64,000 nucleotides of DNA, from the NCBI GenBank assembly GCA_040217175.1, contig JAVJNT010000002.1, positions 1,248,001 through 1,312,000 of the forward strand, written 5' to 3'. Below, one piece after another: positions 6,841-15,701 of this stretch. The stretch's first letter is position 1. The number at the start of each line of letters is the position of its first letter. Under the pieces are notes generated by a model, which worked only from the letters and a program-made list of their open reading frames with translations, ran no database searches and was not told the DNA's origin. Both the position numbers and the translations under genes were made by a program. This DNA comes from Phycisphaerales bacterium. GTDB lineage: Bacteria > Planctomycetota > Phycisphaerae > Phycisphaerales > UBA1924.

Positions 6841-9663
6841 TCACGCCGACTTCGCGTGTTCCTTGGGCACCGGGCGCTCGTGCGTGCTCACGGCGTCGGC
6901 GGGCATCTCGTCGAGGATGAGCTGCGAGATGGTCGGCGCGTTCTCCAGGGGCTTGCCCTTGGCGTCGGTCAGCGGGGTGCCGTCGAGGCGCTCGATGATG
7001 GGCGTGGGGTTGGCGCGCTCGTGGGCCTCGAGATTGCGCTCGAGCTCGGCCTGCTTCTTCTCGTCGAGTTCGCTCCACTTGCCGCGACCGCGACACTTGG
7101 GGAAGCGGCTGCAGCTCAGCCACGGGCCTCGCGCACCGCTACGCAGGTTGAGCGGCGCCTCGCACGTGGGGCAGGGCAGCTCGGTCTCGAGTGGCGGAAC
7201 CGACGGCGCCACGACGTGGCCCTTCTTGTCGATGTTCAGGATCAGCCCGTCCTCGGGGCTCTCGCCTTCGGCCAGGTCGGTTGCGATGAACGGGCCGAAG
7301 CGGCCCGTGCGATGGACCATGGGCCGACCCGTGCGCGGGCAGCGGACGTCGACGTACTCGATCGGGCGTGGGCGGCCGTGGCTGTCGACCGGGCACGCGT
7401 ATGTGCAATCGGGATAGTTGCTGCAGCTCAGGAACCGGCCGTTCTTGCCGAAGCGGTAGACGAGCTCGGCGCCGTCGCGCGGGCAGAGGTAGTCGCTGGG
7501 CTGCACCTCGGCCTTGGCGTGCTGCAGGTTCTCGAGCGCGTGCTCGAGGTTTTCCTTGAAGGGGCCGTAGAAGCGTTCGAGCATGTCGATCCAGTCGAGG
7601 TGCTCGTCCTCGATCTTGTCCAGGTCGGCCTCCATCTCGCGCGTATAGCCCAGGTCCATGATGCGCGGGAAGGCCTCGATCAGCTTGTCGGTGACGACCT
7701 CGCCCAGGTCGGTCGCGTAGAAGCGGCGCTCGCGCTGCTCGACGTACTTGCGGTCCTGGATGGTTTGCACGATGCTGGCGTAGGTGCTGGGGCGGCCGAT
7801 GCCCTCGCTCTCGAGCGTCTTGATGAGGCTCGCCTCGGTGTAGCGGGCGGGCGGGCTGGTGAAGCGTTGGCGCGGATCGACGCCGAAGGCGTGCAGCGTA
7901 TCCTGCTCCTTGATCGTGGGCAGGGTCGCCTCGTCGCTGGCGGTCGGCACGCCGGCGACCTTGTAGAAGCCGTCGAACACGAGCACGCGGCCGGTGGCCT
8001 TGAAGGTGAGCGTGTCAGATTTGCCGCCATCAAGGAGGATGGTCGTCGCGTCCCACTGCGCGTGGCTCATCTGGCAGGCGACGAAGCGCTGCCAGATGAT
8101 CTCGTACAGCCGGGCCTGGTCGGGCTTCAGGCTCTTGCGAACGCGGTCGGGCGTGTAGGCCACGTTGGTGGGGCGGATTGCCTCGTGGGCCTCCTGCGCG
8201 CTCTTGTTGCTGCTGCCGAAGAAGTTGGGCTTCTCGGGCAGGTAGTCGTCGCCGTAGGTCTTCTTGATGTGCTCGCGCGCCATGTTGAGCGCTTCGCCGG
8301 CGATGTGCGTGCTGTCCGTACGCATGTAGGTGATGAGGCCGACGGGCCCCTCGCCGGGGATGTTGACGCCCTCGTACAAGCCCTGCGCGGCGCTCATGGT
8401 GCGTCGAGCGCCGAAGCCGAGCCGCGTGCTGGCGGCCTGCTGCAAGGTCGACGTGATGAAGGGCGGCGGCGGGCGGCTGGTGGTGCGCTTGGTCTCGATC
8501 GAGCGCACGCTCCACGGCATGCTCGGGTCGGGCGTGCCGGTAATGGTGCGCAGCCAGCGTGCGGGGCCACGGCCGCCCTCGTCCTCGGTCACGTGCGTCT
8601 TGACGTCGGTCAGCCCCGCCTGCTCGAGCATGGCGACGACGCTCGGCGTGATGTCACACGTGTCGGCCTGCTGGAACTTCTCGGCGCTGACCGCGGCGGT
8701 GGCACCGGGATCGAGCTTGCCCTTCTGGAGGATCTCAAACTTCTCGCCGTTGACCTCGACCAGCTCGGCCCGCAGGCCGTCGTGCTTGGCCAGCCACGCA
8801 TTTTGGGCCTTGAGCGAGGGCGGGTTGCCCTTCTCGTCGCGCTCGGCAAGCAGCTTGGCCCACTGCGGCGCGAGGGAACGGGCGGCGTCGTGCGTGCCGG
8901 CGAAGCTGGCGGTGATGCTCCAGCTCTCGTCGGGCACGAACACGCGAATCTCACGCTCGCGCTCGACGACCAATCGCACCGCCACGCTCTGCACGCGGCC
9001 CGCGCTCAGGCCCCGCGTGACCTTCTTCCATAAGAGGGGCGAGACCTGATAGCCCACGATGCGGTCGAGGATGCGGCGGGCCTGCTGGGCGTTGACCTTG
9101 TCGACGTCGATCGGGTGCGGGTTGTTGAAGGCCTTGGCGATCTCGGCCTTCGTGATGGCGGCGAATACCACGCGCTTGGCGGCCTCGGCGTCGATGCCGA
9201 TCTCCTGAGCGAGGTGCCAGGCGATGGCCTCGCCCTCGCGGTCGAGGTCGGTCGCGAACCAGACGTGGCCGCCTTCGCTCGTGGCGTCCTTCGCGGCCCG
9301 CTTGAGCTCGCGCATCACGGCTTCCTTGCCGTTCAGCACGCGATAGGTCGGCGTGAAGCGCTTCTCGATGTTGACGCCGGGCACGGGGCTCTTGTCGCCC
9401 TTGTCGGCCTTCTCGGGCAGGTCTCGCACGTGGCCGACCGACGCGAGCACGACGTAGTCGTCGCCCAGGTACTTGTTGATGGTCTTGGCCTTGCTGGGGC
9501 TCTCGACGATGACCAGGTCCTTGCCCTTGGCGGCTCCGGCCTTGTAGCCGGTGCCCCGGCTGGTGCGACCGCGCCCAGCGCCCGCCGACCGGCTCGCCGT
9601 CTTCTTCGAGACCTTCTTTGAGGTCTTCTTGGTCGTCTTCTTCTTGGAGGTCTTCTTCGCCAT
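6841..9663 (-). CDS. topA: DNA topoisomerase I (type IA) with lysine-rich N-terminal tail
   Basis: A 940-aa topoisomerase that relaxes negative supercoils. The ATG at 9663 opens a Lys/Thr/Ser tail of about 25 residues (KKTSKKKTTKKTSKKV), then the Toprim domain begins at LVIVESPSKAKTINKYLG. Later come RVQSVAVRLVVEREREI and the active-site region GLITYMRTDSTHI, whose Tyr forms the covalent DNA link. The C-terminus carries zinc-finger-type repeats: CPRDGAELV...CSNYPDC, a Cys-poor copy CPRTGRP, and CPTCEAPL...CSRFPKC. Bacterial TopA usually has 690-870 aa; the excess is the tail plus insertions. The lysine tail resembles histone-H1-like DNA-binding tails and probably adds non-specific DNA affinity. 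Confidence 0.95.
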   Translation of the reverse strand: MAKKTSKKKTTKKTSKKVSKKTASRSAGAGRGRTSRGTGYKAGAAKGKDLVIVESPSKAKTINKYLGDDYVVLASVGHVRDLPEKADKGDKSPVPGVNIEKRFTPTYRVLNGKEAVMRELKRAAKDATSEGGHVWFATDLDREGEAIAWHLAQEIGIDAEAAKRVVFAAITKAEIAKAFNNPHPIDVDKVNAQQARRILDRIVGYQVSPLLWKKVTRGLSAGRVQSVAVRLVVEREREIRVFVPDESWSITASFAGTHDAARSLAPQWAKLLAERDEKGNPPSLKAQNAWLAKHDGLRAELVEVNGEKFEILQKGKLDPGATAAVSAEKFQQADTCDITPSVVAMLEQAGLTDVKTHVTEDEGGRGPARWLRTITGTPDPSMPWSVRSIETKRTTSRPPPPFITSTLQQAASTRLGFGARRTMSAAQGLYEGVNIPGEGPVGLITYMRTDSTHIAGEALNMAREHIKKTYGDDYLPEKPNFFGSSNKSAQEAHEAIRPTNVAYTPDRVRKSLKPDQARLYEIIWQRFVACQMSHAQWDATTILLDGGKSDTLTFKATGRVLVFDGFYKVAGVPTASDEATLPTIKEQDTLHAFGVDPRQRFTSPPARYTEASLIKTLESEGIGRPSTYASIVQTIQDRKYVEQRERRFYATDLGEVVTDKLIEAFPRIMDLGYTREMEADLDKIEDEHLDWIDMLERFYGPFKENLEHALENLQHAKAEVQPSDYLCPRDGAELVYRFGKNGRFLSCSNYPDCTYACPVDSHGRPRPIEYVDVRCPRTGRPMVHRTGRFGPFIATDLAEGESPEDGLILNIDKKGHVVAPSVPPLETELPCPTCEAPLNLRSGARGPWLSCSRFPKCRGRGKWSELDEKKQAELERNLEAHERANPTPIIERLDGTPLTDAKGKPLENAPTISQLILDEMPADAVSTHERPVPKEHAKSA

Positions 9664-9867
9664 TCGTGGGTCGCTCAAGAGAAAGTGGGTAGTTTCCCCA
9701 CGGGTCGGACGGTCGCTCGACACGGAAGGAGCCCGCCGCGGCGTTGTCAAGCGCCAGGGCGGGAACGGGCCGTGCCGGGTCTTTCCATCGGCCGACAAAC
9801 GGTCCGGGGACTGCCGATATTCTGCGACTTTCTACGGGCGGACTGTTGGCAGATTGTTGGTAGAAGG

Positions 9868-9899
9868 TTGTCAATTGGCCATAAAACAAGTATTGACAA
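9868..9899. other. Inverted repeat at the 3' end of miaA
   Basis: TTGTCAAT (9868-9875) and ATTGACAA (9892-9899) form an 8-bp inverted repeat around an AT-rich 16-nt spacer, notable in such GC-rich DNA. It overlaps the last codons of miaA and lies about 205 bp upstream of the topA start. It could be a weak terminator or a protein site in the topA upstream region; nothing in the sequence decides this. Confidence 0.3.
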
Positions 9900-10866
9900 T
9901 GCTTTGCGACGCTTCAGCCGTCGGCTGTCGGTCGGGATGGATGGACATCCGACGCGGCCGATCTCCGGGGCTGGCGGCCAGCCGGCGGAGCCAGGTTCGC
10001 TGGTTCTTGGCGAATCGACGGGTCTCGATCTTGATCCGCTCGATGGCGTCGTCCAGGGAAAATCCGGATTGACGATCGGCGGCGAGGAACTCGGCGATCT
10101 GCTTGGTGCCCAGCGCCTGCGCGGCCTGCGGGCCGAGGGCGCCGGCCTCCAGCAGCCGGCGGGTCTCCTCGACGAGGCCGGCCTCGACCATCCCCTTCAC
10201 CCTCGCGTTGATGCGGCCGTTGATGGCCTCGGTCTCCCAATGGAGCGTCACCAGCAGTAGCCGATCGGCGAGGGGATTGCTGCCGCTGTCCCACTGTCGC
10301 TGGAGGTCGCTGATGGGCGTGCCGGTGAGGCGGAAGACCTCCAGCGCCCGGATGGTCCGCCGCTCGTCGGCGGGGTGGATGCGTGCGGCGGCCTTTGGGT
10401 CGACGCGTTCGAGCTCGGCCCGGCGATCGGCGGCGGGCATCGCGCGGAGTTGCTCGCGCAGCGCTTCGTCGGCGGGCGGGCCCTCGAAGAGGCCGTCGAT
10501 GAGTGCCTTGATGTACAAGTGCGTGCCGCCGACGACGATGGGCCAGCCGCCCTCTGCCTCGATCTCCTCGATCTTCGTAGTAGCGAGTTGCAGCCACTGC
10601 GCGACCGTGAACGGCTCGCTCGGCTCGACGACGTCGATCAGGTGGTGCGGCACGCCCTCGCGCTCGTCCATCGATGGCTTGGCGCTGGCGACGTCGAGCC
10701 CGCGATAGACCTGGAACGCGTCGGCGGAGATGACCTGCGCGCCGCCCGCAGCGACGTGCCCCTGAGCCTCGGCGAGCTTCGCGCACGCGATGGCGAGGTC
10801 CGTCTTGCCGCCGGCGGTCGGGCCGGCGATGACGGGGATGAGGGGGCGCGCGGTCACGACAGCCAA
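9871..10866 (-). CDS. miaA: tRNA dimethylallyltransferase
   Basis: MiaA adds a dimethylallyl group to N6 of A37 in tRNAs that read codons starting with U. The protein (331 aa) has the P-loop GPTAGGKTDLA at residues about 15-25, ISADAFQVYRGLDVASAKP (a DxxQ-type substrate motif), GVPHHLIDVVEP, VVGGTHLYIKAL and the tRNA-binding C-terminal part ending after KNQRTWLRR. Length is normal (about 300-330 aa). The annotated start is TTG 10866; a GTG at 10857 three codons later is equally possible, and no ATG lies before the P-loop. It is followed by topA 207 bp downstream. The tRNA-Tyr at 61607 is among its expected substrates. Confidence 0.93.
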   Translation of the reverse strand: MAVVTARPLIPVIAGPTAGGKTDLAIACAKLAEAQGHVAAGGAQVISADAFQVYRGLDVASAKPSMDEREGVPHHLIDVVEPSEPFTVAQWLQLATTKIEEIEAEGGWPIVVGGTHLYIKALIDGLFEGPPADEALREQLRAMPAADRRAELERVDPKAAARIHPADERRTIRALEVFRLTGTPISDLQRQWDSGSNPLADRLLLVTLHWETEAINGRINARVKGMVEAGLVEETRRLLEAGALGPQAAQALGTKQIAEFLAADRQSGFSLDDAIERIKIETRRFAKNQRTWLRRLAASPGDRPRRMSIHPDRQPTAEASQSIVNTCFMAN

Positions 10867-11066
10867 GAGTGTACGACCGGGCCGGCATCCGTACGGCGTG
10901 TCGCAGATGGTCGGACCTATAACGCCGCGGCTTGCCCAGATTGCGGACGAGGATGGGCATCGAAGAAGAATCGGCGCAAGATCTACCGTGGGGCGGTTAG
11001 CATGAGCCGTCCCGCTGTACCTGCATCCGAGAATCGTTCGCGCTGGAGGCTTGAAGGGACCTTGTC

Positions 11067-12293
11067 ATGAAATCCTCGTCGATACGCTCCGCTTCGTTGC
11101 TCGCCCCGGCGGTGTTGGGCCTGCTTCTCTACACCCACGCGGCCGCCCAACCGTGCGATGCACGATCGCTGTTCGTCCGCATGGTCGCGAGCCCGACTGC
11201 CTTCGATAGGTTCGGCGCCGTCGCGGTGGCCGATCTCGACGGCGATGGTGATCTGGACGTCGCCTCGGCCACGAGCGCCGCAGGTCTACAGGTGCTCCGC
11301 AACGACGGCGAAGGAAACTTCGAGCCTGTCATTGCCTTGCCGCTGGCCGACAGAGGATGGCAGCTTGTCGCCGGCGACTGGGACGGTGATGGGGATGCCG
11401 ACTTGGCGGCGAGCCTGGAGAACGGCACGGTCGTCGTGCTCCGTAACGGCGGCGATGCGGACTTCGAGCTTGCAGGGGAATTCATGCTCGCGGGAGCCGC
11501 GGCTGGCTTGGCCGCCGCCGACGTGGACGGCGACGGCGACGCGGACCTGGCCGTTTCGCTGGTGCTCGACGCCCAGTACGTGCTACTCACCAACGACGGC
11601 GCGGGCGCGTTCACGCCCGGTGCTCCGCGAGTGCTGCCTTGGGACACGATCCAGCTCACGCTGGCCGACGTCGACACCGATGGCGACGCCGACCTGATCG
11701 CAGCGCAGCTTATCGCGCCGCGCCTGGCGGTGGCGATGGGCGACGGCGGCGGCGGCTTCGGCGCCTTCGTCCAGTACGACGCGGCCGACACGAACTTCGC
11801 CTACGTCCAGCCTGTGGACCTTGACGGCGACGGCGACCTGGACCTGGTGCTGGCCGAGGACGGCGCTCAGGTGATGCTCAACGCCGGCGATGGAACCTTT
11901 GGCACGCCGACGCAATACCCCTTCGCCAACGCCGAGCTCACGCCCATCATCGGCGACTACGACGGCGACGGCGCGGTCGACCTGCTTCTGAGCGGGACGA
12001 CCGTGTCGGGCCTGGGGCTGGTGCGCGGCCGGGGCGACGGCACCTTCGACGCCGTGGAGTTGATCGAGACCGGCGCGCCGTACTACCGCACGGCCGGCGG
12101 CGACTTCAACGGCGACGGCGCGATCGACTTTATCGGCGCGACGGGCATCGTCGATGAGCCGTGGGACGTGCTGCGGAACGACTGCCCGGCCGCGAAGACG
12201 CCCGCGTGCCGGGCCGACTTCGACGGCGACGGATCGCTGACGATCTTCGACTTCCTCGCGTTCCAGAACGCGTTTGCGGCGGGTTGTCCGTAG
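11067..12293 (+). CDS. Secreted FG-GAP/VCBS-repeat protein with a single C-terminal dockerin-like repeat
   Basis: A 408-aa exported protein. The signal peptide covers residues about 1-28 (a hydrophobic run ending AAAQ). Five or more VCBS/FG-GAP blades follow, each with a calcium-loop-like DxDGDGDxD (AVADLDGDGDLDVAS, AAADVDGDGDADLA, PVDLDGDGDLDLV, IGDYDGDGAVDLL, GGDFNGDGAIDFI), predicting a beta-propeller. The C-terminus is Cys-RADFDGDGSLTIFDFLAFQ then NAFAAGCP: one dockerin-like repeat flanked by Cys, whereas the other seven family members here carry two. The start ATG follows GAAGGGAC. The gene converges on trpS with 4 bp between stops. Confidence 0.85.
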   Translation: MKSSSIRSASLLAPAVLGLLLYTHAAAQPCDARSLFVRMVASPTAFDRFGAVAVADLDGDGDLDVASATSAAGLQVLRNDGEGNFEPVIALPLADRGWQLVAGDWDGDGDADLAASLENGTVVVLRNGGDADFELAGEFMLAGAAAGLAAADVDGDGDADLAVSLVLDAQYVLLTNDGAGAFTPGAPRVLPWDTIQLTLADVDTDGDADLIAAQLIAPRLAVAMGDGGGGFGAFVQYDAADTNFAYVQPVDLDGDGDLDLVLAEDGAQVMLNAGDGTFGTPTQYPFANAELTPIIGDYDGDGAVDLLLSGTTVSGLGLVRGRGDGTFDAVELIETGAPYYRTAGGDFNGDGAIDFIGATGIVDEPWDVLRNDCPAAKTPACRADFDGDGSLTIFDFLAFQNAFAAGCP

Positions 12294-12297
12294 CGAG

Positions 12298-13398
12298 CTA
12301 CTTCTGCGTTTGCGGGAAGCCGAGCTCGCGCCCGAAGAAGTCCAGCTTCATCGCCGCCTTCGCTCGTGCCAGCGTGTCCTCCGCCACCGTGTTGGCCTTG
12401 GCCGCGTGCTCGCGGAGGATTTCAAGGACCACCTTGTCGCCAGTTTCGCCCGCGAGCTCGGCTCGCTTCTCCCGAATGGGTGCGATGAGTTCATCAATTG
12501 CCTCGGCGACCTCGACCTTGATGTGGCCGTCGCCGATGTTGTCGCCGGCGGCGTACTTGGTTTCGAGCTCCTTCACTCTGGTTTCGTCGCGGATGAAGGC
12601 GCGGACGTACTCGAACAGGGCATTGTCGATGTCGCCGGGCTCGTCCATGGTCTGGCGGCCGGTGTAGAGCTGGCCCATCTTCTTCTTGATCTGCTTGAAG
12701 GTGTCCGTCAGGAAGATGGCGTTGTTGAGGCTCTTGGACATCTTCTGGGTGCCGTCGGTGCCGACGAGGCGGCCGATGCGGCCGACCTTCGCGGCGGGGA
12801 TGGGGAACACGCCGCCGAGCGACTCGTGCTCGCTGTCTTCGGCGTGCGGGTCGACGCCGCAGTAGACCTGGTTGAACCGGCGCGCGGCCTCGCGGCACAT
12901 CTCGATGTGGGCCACCTGGTCCTCGCCCACGGGTACGAGCTGCGGCCGGAACGCGAGGATGTCCGCGCACTGGCCGACGGCGTACATCGGAAAGCCGAAG
13001 CTGTACGTATCGCCCAGGTCCTTGTCCTTGATCTCGGTCTTGAGCGTCGGGTTCTTCATCACGCGGTTGAAGGGCAAGAGCATTGCAAAGAACCAGGTCA
13101 GCTCGGCGATGGCCGGCGTCTCGGTCTGCAACACGAACGTGCTGCGATTGGGGTCCATGCCGACGGCCAGCCAGTCCTTGACGATCTCCAGCGTGCTCTC
13201 GCGGATGCCCTCGGGCTTGTCGGCCCGCGTGGTGTACGCGTGCATGTTGGCGATGAGGAAGAAGCAGTCGTACTCGTCCTGCAGCGCAACGCGGCTCTCG
13301 AGGCTGCCCACGAGGTGGCCCAGGTGGAGCTGGCCGGTGGGCGTGTCGCCGGTGAGGATGCGGGGCTTGGAAGGGGGCTTGGTGGTGGGGTTGGCCAT
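12298..13398 (-). CDS. trpS: Tryptophanyl-tRNA synthetase
   Basis: A class I aminoacyl-tRNA synthetase that charges tRNA-Trp. The 366-aa protein shows the HIGH-type motif in PTGQLHLGHLVG (residues about 19-30), the tryptophan/adenylate pocket region MYAVGQCADILAFRP, VPVGEDQVAHIE, and KMSKS in GTDGTQKMSKSLNNAIF. Length and order match bacterial TrpS (about 330-400 aa). The start is ATG 13398. The divergent dockerin gene begins 79 bp away. Confidence 0.95.
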   Translation of the reverse strand: MANPTTKPPSKPRILTGDTPTGQLHLGHLVGSLESRVALQDEYDCFFLIANMHAYTTRADKPEGIRESTLEIVKDWLAVGMDPNRSTFVLQTETPAIAELTWFFAMLLPFNRVMKNPTLKTEIKDKDLGDTYSFGFPMYAVGQCADILAFRPQLVPVGEDQVAHIEMCREAARRFNQVYCGVDPHAEDSEHESLGGVFPIPAAKVGRIGRLVGTDGTQKMSKSLNNAIFLTDTFKQIKKKMGQLYTGRQTMDEPGDIDNALFEYVRAFIRDETRVKELETKYAAGDNIGDGHIKVEVAEAIDELIAPIREKRAELAGETGDKVVLEILREHAAKANTVAEDTLARAKAAMKLDFFGRELGFPQTQK

Positions 13399-13476
13399 GG
13401 GAGGGCAGGGTAGTGGGCCTGGCCGACGGCCGGAAATGACCTTGGAAAGCCGGGCGGCTTGGGGTACAACTCACGC

Positions 13477-14892
13477 ATGGGCGAGCGGAGATATCGGAAT
13501 ACCTGGTTCCAGTGGCTGGCAGGCGTGTTGTTGGCGGTGGCCGCCGCGGGCCCGGCCCTGGCCCAGTGCTACTCGCAGGAGCTGCTTCCGCCGGTGCTGA
13601 GCGAACGCACCAAGTTCGGTTCGAGCCTCGCCCTGCACCGCGGTGGCCTTCTCGTGGGTGACTTCCGGGCCAGGGGAACGTGCCCGGGCATGCCGCCCGG
13701 CACGTGCATCCTGGGCGGCGTGACCGCATGGACGTTCGACGCGTCGGCCGGGGGCTGGGTGGTCGAGGCGGAGATCCGAGCGGACGCGCCCGGGGGCTCG
13801 GGGAACTTCGGCGTCGACGTGGCCGTCGAGTCCGATCGCATGATCGTGGGGGCCACCAGGGCGAGCGTTGCGGGCGACCAGACCGGGGCGGCGTTCGTCT
13901 TCGACTTCGACGGCGAGCGGTGGACCCAGTCGGGCGTCATCGAGCCGTCCGAGCCGAACTATCCGAGCGCCTTCGGCGGCCAGGTCGAGGTCGAGGGGTC
14001 GCTGGCCGTCGTGTCAGACTATCCGGTCGTCTACGTCTTCGAGGAGACCGGGGCCGGCTGGACGAATCGCCAGCGCATTACCGCCCCCGACGCATCGATG
14101 GGCGGGGGCGAATACTTCGGGGCCACCATGGAGCTCGTGAACGGCTGGTTGTTCGTGGGAGCGCTTCTCGACGGACTGGCCGGCGACCGCGTCGGGGCGG
14201 TGTACGTCTTCCGGCGCACCGGCGTCGAATTCGAGTTCATCGAGAAGCTGTATCCGCCGGACCCCGGCCTGGCCGCGTTCTTCGGCAACGCGCTCGCCAG
14301 CGACGGGCGCACGCTGTTGGTTGGTGCCTACGGCACCGAGCGGGCGTTCATCGGCCAGGGTGCGGTGTACGAGTTCGCGCTGGCCGACGATCGGTGGCAG
14401 TACGTAGACGACTTCACCTCCGAGCAGCCCCAAGAGGGCGACTCCTTCGGCGCGGCCGTGGCCTACCGGGACGGTCGGGCCGTGGTGGGCATGACCGGTC
14501 GCGAGGGACCGACGACCTCGGGCTGGGCTACCTACTTCGAACGCGACGGGCGGGGACGATGGGCGCAGGTCGCAGACCTACGGCCCTTGCTCGGGCCCAC
14601 GGGCCACTACGGCGGGCCGGTCGCCATGGGCGATCGCTGGGCGTTCGTCACCGCGCGGACCCAGCAGACCGGCTACGTCGAGACCGGGGCCGTGCACGCG
14701 TTCGACCTCGATGAAGCGGCGTGCAACTGCCCGGTCGACCTCGACGGCGACGGCGAGACGACGGTGTTCGATTTCTTCACGTTCGCGAACCTGTTCCAGG
14801 CCGGCGACCTGAGGGCAGACTTCGACGGCGATGGTGCGCTGACCGTGATCGATTTCCTGGTGTTCCAGATCGACTTCGTGCGGGGATGCTGA
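13477..14892 (+). CDS. Secreted FG-GAP-type beta-propeller protein with two dockerin-like repeats
   Basis: About 471 aa from ATG 13477. A signal peptide ends near PALAQ (residues about 10-30). The body consists of repeats of about 50 residues resembling FG-GAP/integrin-alpha blades: FGSSLALHRGGLLVG, FGVDVAVESDRMIVGA, FGATMELVNGWLFVGA, FGNALASDGRTLLVGA, FGAAVAYRDGRAVVG. The C-terminus has a CNC start, then VDLDGDGETTVFDFFTF, a spacer, and DFDGDGALTVIDFLVFQ ending RGC. It is the first of three co-directed dockerin proteins (13477-16574); the next starts 14 bp after its stop, so these two likely share a transcript. Confidence 0.82.
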   Translation: MGERRYRNTWFQWLAGVLLAVAAAGPALAQCYSQELLPPVLSERTKFGSSLALHRGGLLVGDFRARGTCPGMPPGTCILGGVTAWTFDASAGGWVVEAEIRADAPGGSGNFGVDVAVESDRMIVGATRASVAGDQTGAAFVFDFDGERWTQSGVIEPSEPNYPSAFGGQVEVEGSLAVVSDYPVVYVFEETGAGWTNRQRITAPDASMGGGEYFGATMELVNGWLFVGALLDGLAGDRVGAVYVFRRTGVEFEFIEKLYPPDPGLAAFFGNALASDGRTLLVGAYGTERAFIGQGAVYEFALADDRWQYVDDFTSEQPQEGDSFGAAVAYRDGRAVVGMTGREGPTTSGWATYFERDGRGRWAQVADLRPLLGPTGHYGGPVAMGDRWAFVTARTQQTGYVETGAVHAFDLDEAACNCPVDLDGDGETTVFDFFTFANLFQAGDLRADFDGDGALTVIDFLVFQIDFVRGC

Positions 14893-14906
14893 TGGGAGGG
14901 TGCGCG

Positions 14907-15602
14907 ATGAAGCGGGGCTTGGGAGCGATCGTCGTCGGCATGATGTCGGCTGCCGCCGTGGCCCAGTCGGCGTATCGGCTGGAGATCACGGTCGAGCCCG
15001 AGTCAGTGCGGCCGGGCGAGACGGCGACGATCCGGCTGCTGGCGCACTTCGACGGATCGCGCGACTGTGCGATCTCGACGGTCATCACGGACCTGATGGT
15101 CTCGGTCCATGCGCCCTCGATCGGGGCGCGGCGCGTGCTGCCGCCGATGGATTTCCTTGCGGTGCACCCCGGCACCATCGATGCGGCGGGCGTCCGCGAC
15201 ATCGTCGCATTTCAGATACAAGGCCTCGCGGATATCGTGGCCGACCCGACGAATCCGATGCCGTTCTGGGAGGGCGCGTTCGTGGCGCCCGAAGTCGATG
15301 ATCCCCAGCGGATCGTCATGGCCACGCGCACGGCACACTACTTCGCCTATCCCGATTGCTGCTCGCATTGTCACTTCAGGGAATCGCGGCTCGACGAGAT
15401 CGCAGAAGCTTTCGCGGAATTCTGGATCGTCCCGTGCGAAGCCGACCTCGACGGCGACGGCGAGCTCACGGTGTTCGACTTCCTCGCGTTCCAGAACCTC
15501 TTCGACGCGGGTGATCTCGCGGCCGATTTCGACGGCGACGGCGAGCTGACGATCTTCGACTTTCTCGCGTTCCAGAACGCGTTTATGGCGGGTTGCCCGT
15601 AG
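14907..15602 (+). CDS. Secreted protein of unknown function with two dockerin-like repeats
   Basis: A 231-aa exported protein starting at ATG 14907 behind GGGAGGG. The signal peptide ends at AAAVAQ. A domain of about 150 residues follows (YRLEITVEPESVRPGETATI, later PTNPMPFWEGAFVAPEV), which resembles the domain in the triplicated genes at 49828-51632: both have a VxPGE(S/T) opening and a PTNPxPFW segment. A Cys-rich patch (CCSHCH) precedes the tail. The tail is CEADLDGDGELTVFDFLAFQ, spacer, then DFDGDGELTIFDFLAFQ and AGCP. The DNA of this tail is nearly identical to that of the next gene. Confidence 0.75.
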   Translation: MKRGLGAIVVGMMSAAAVAQSAYRLEITVEPESVRPGETATIRLLAHFDGSRDCAISTVITDLMVSVHAPSIGARRVLPPMDFLAVHPGTIDAAGVRDIVAFQIQGLADIVADPTNPMPFWEGAFVAPEVDDPQRIVMATRTAHYFAYPDCCSHCHFRESRLDEIAEAFAEFWIVPCEADLDGDGELTVFDFLAFQNLFDAGDLAADFDGDGELTIFDFLAFQNAFMAGCP

Positions 15603-15701
15603 GCGCTTCGTCATCTCGGACCAGGTTCGCCTGCCCTTTCTTCGCGAGATCCTGACAGGATCCGAGGCCGCCTGCAGTATCATGCTCTCCGGAGGTGCGT
15701 G

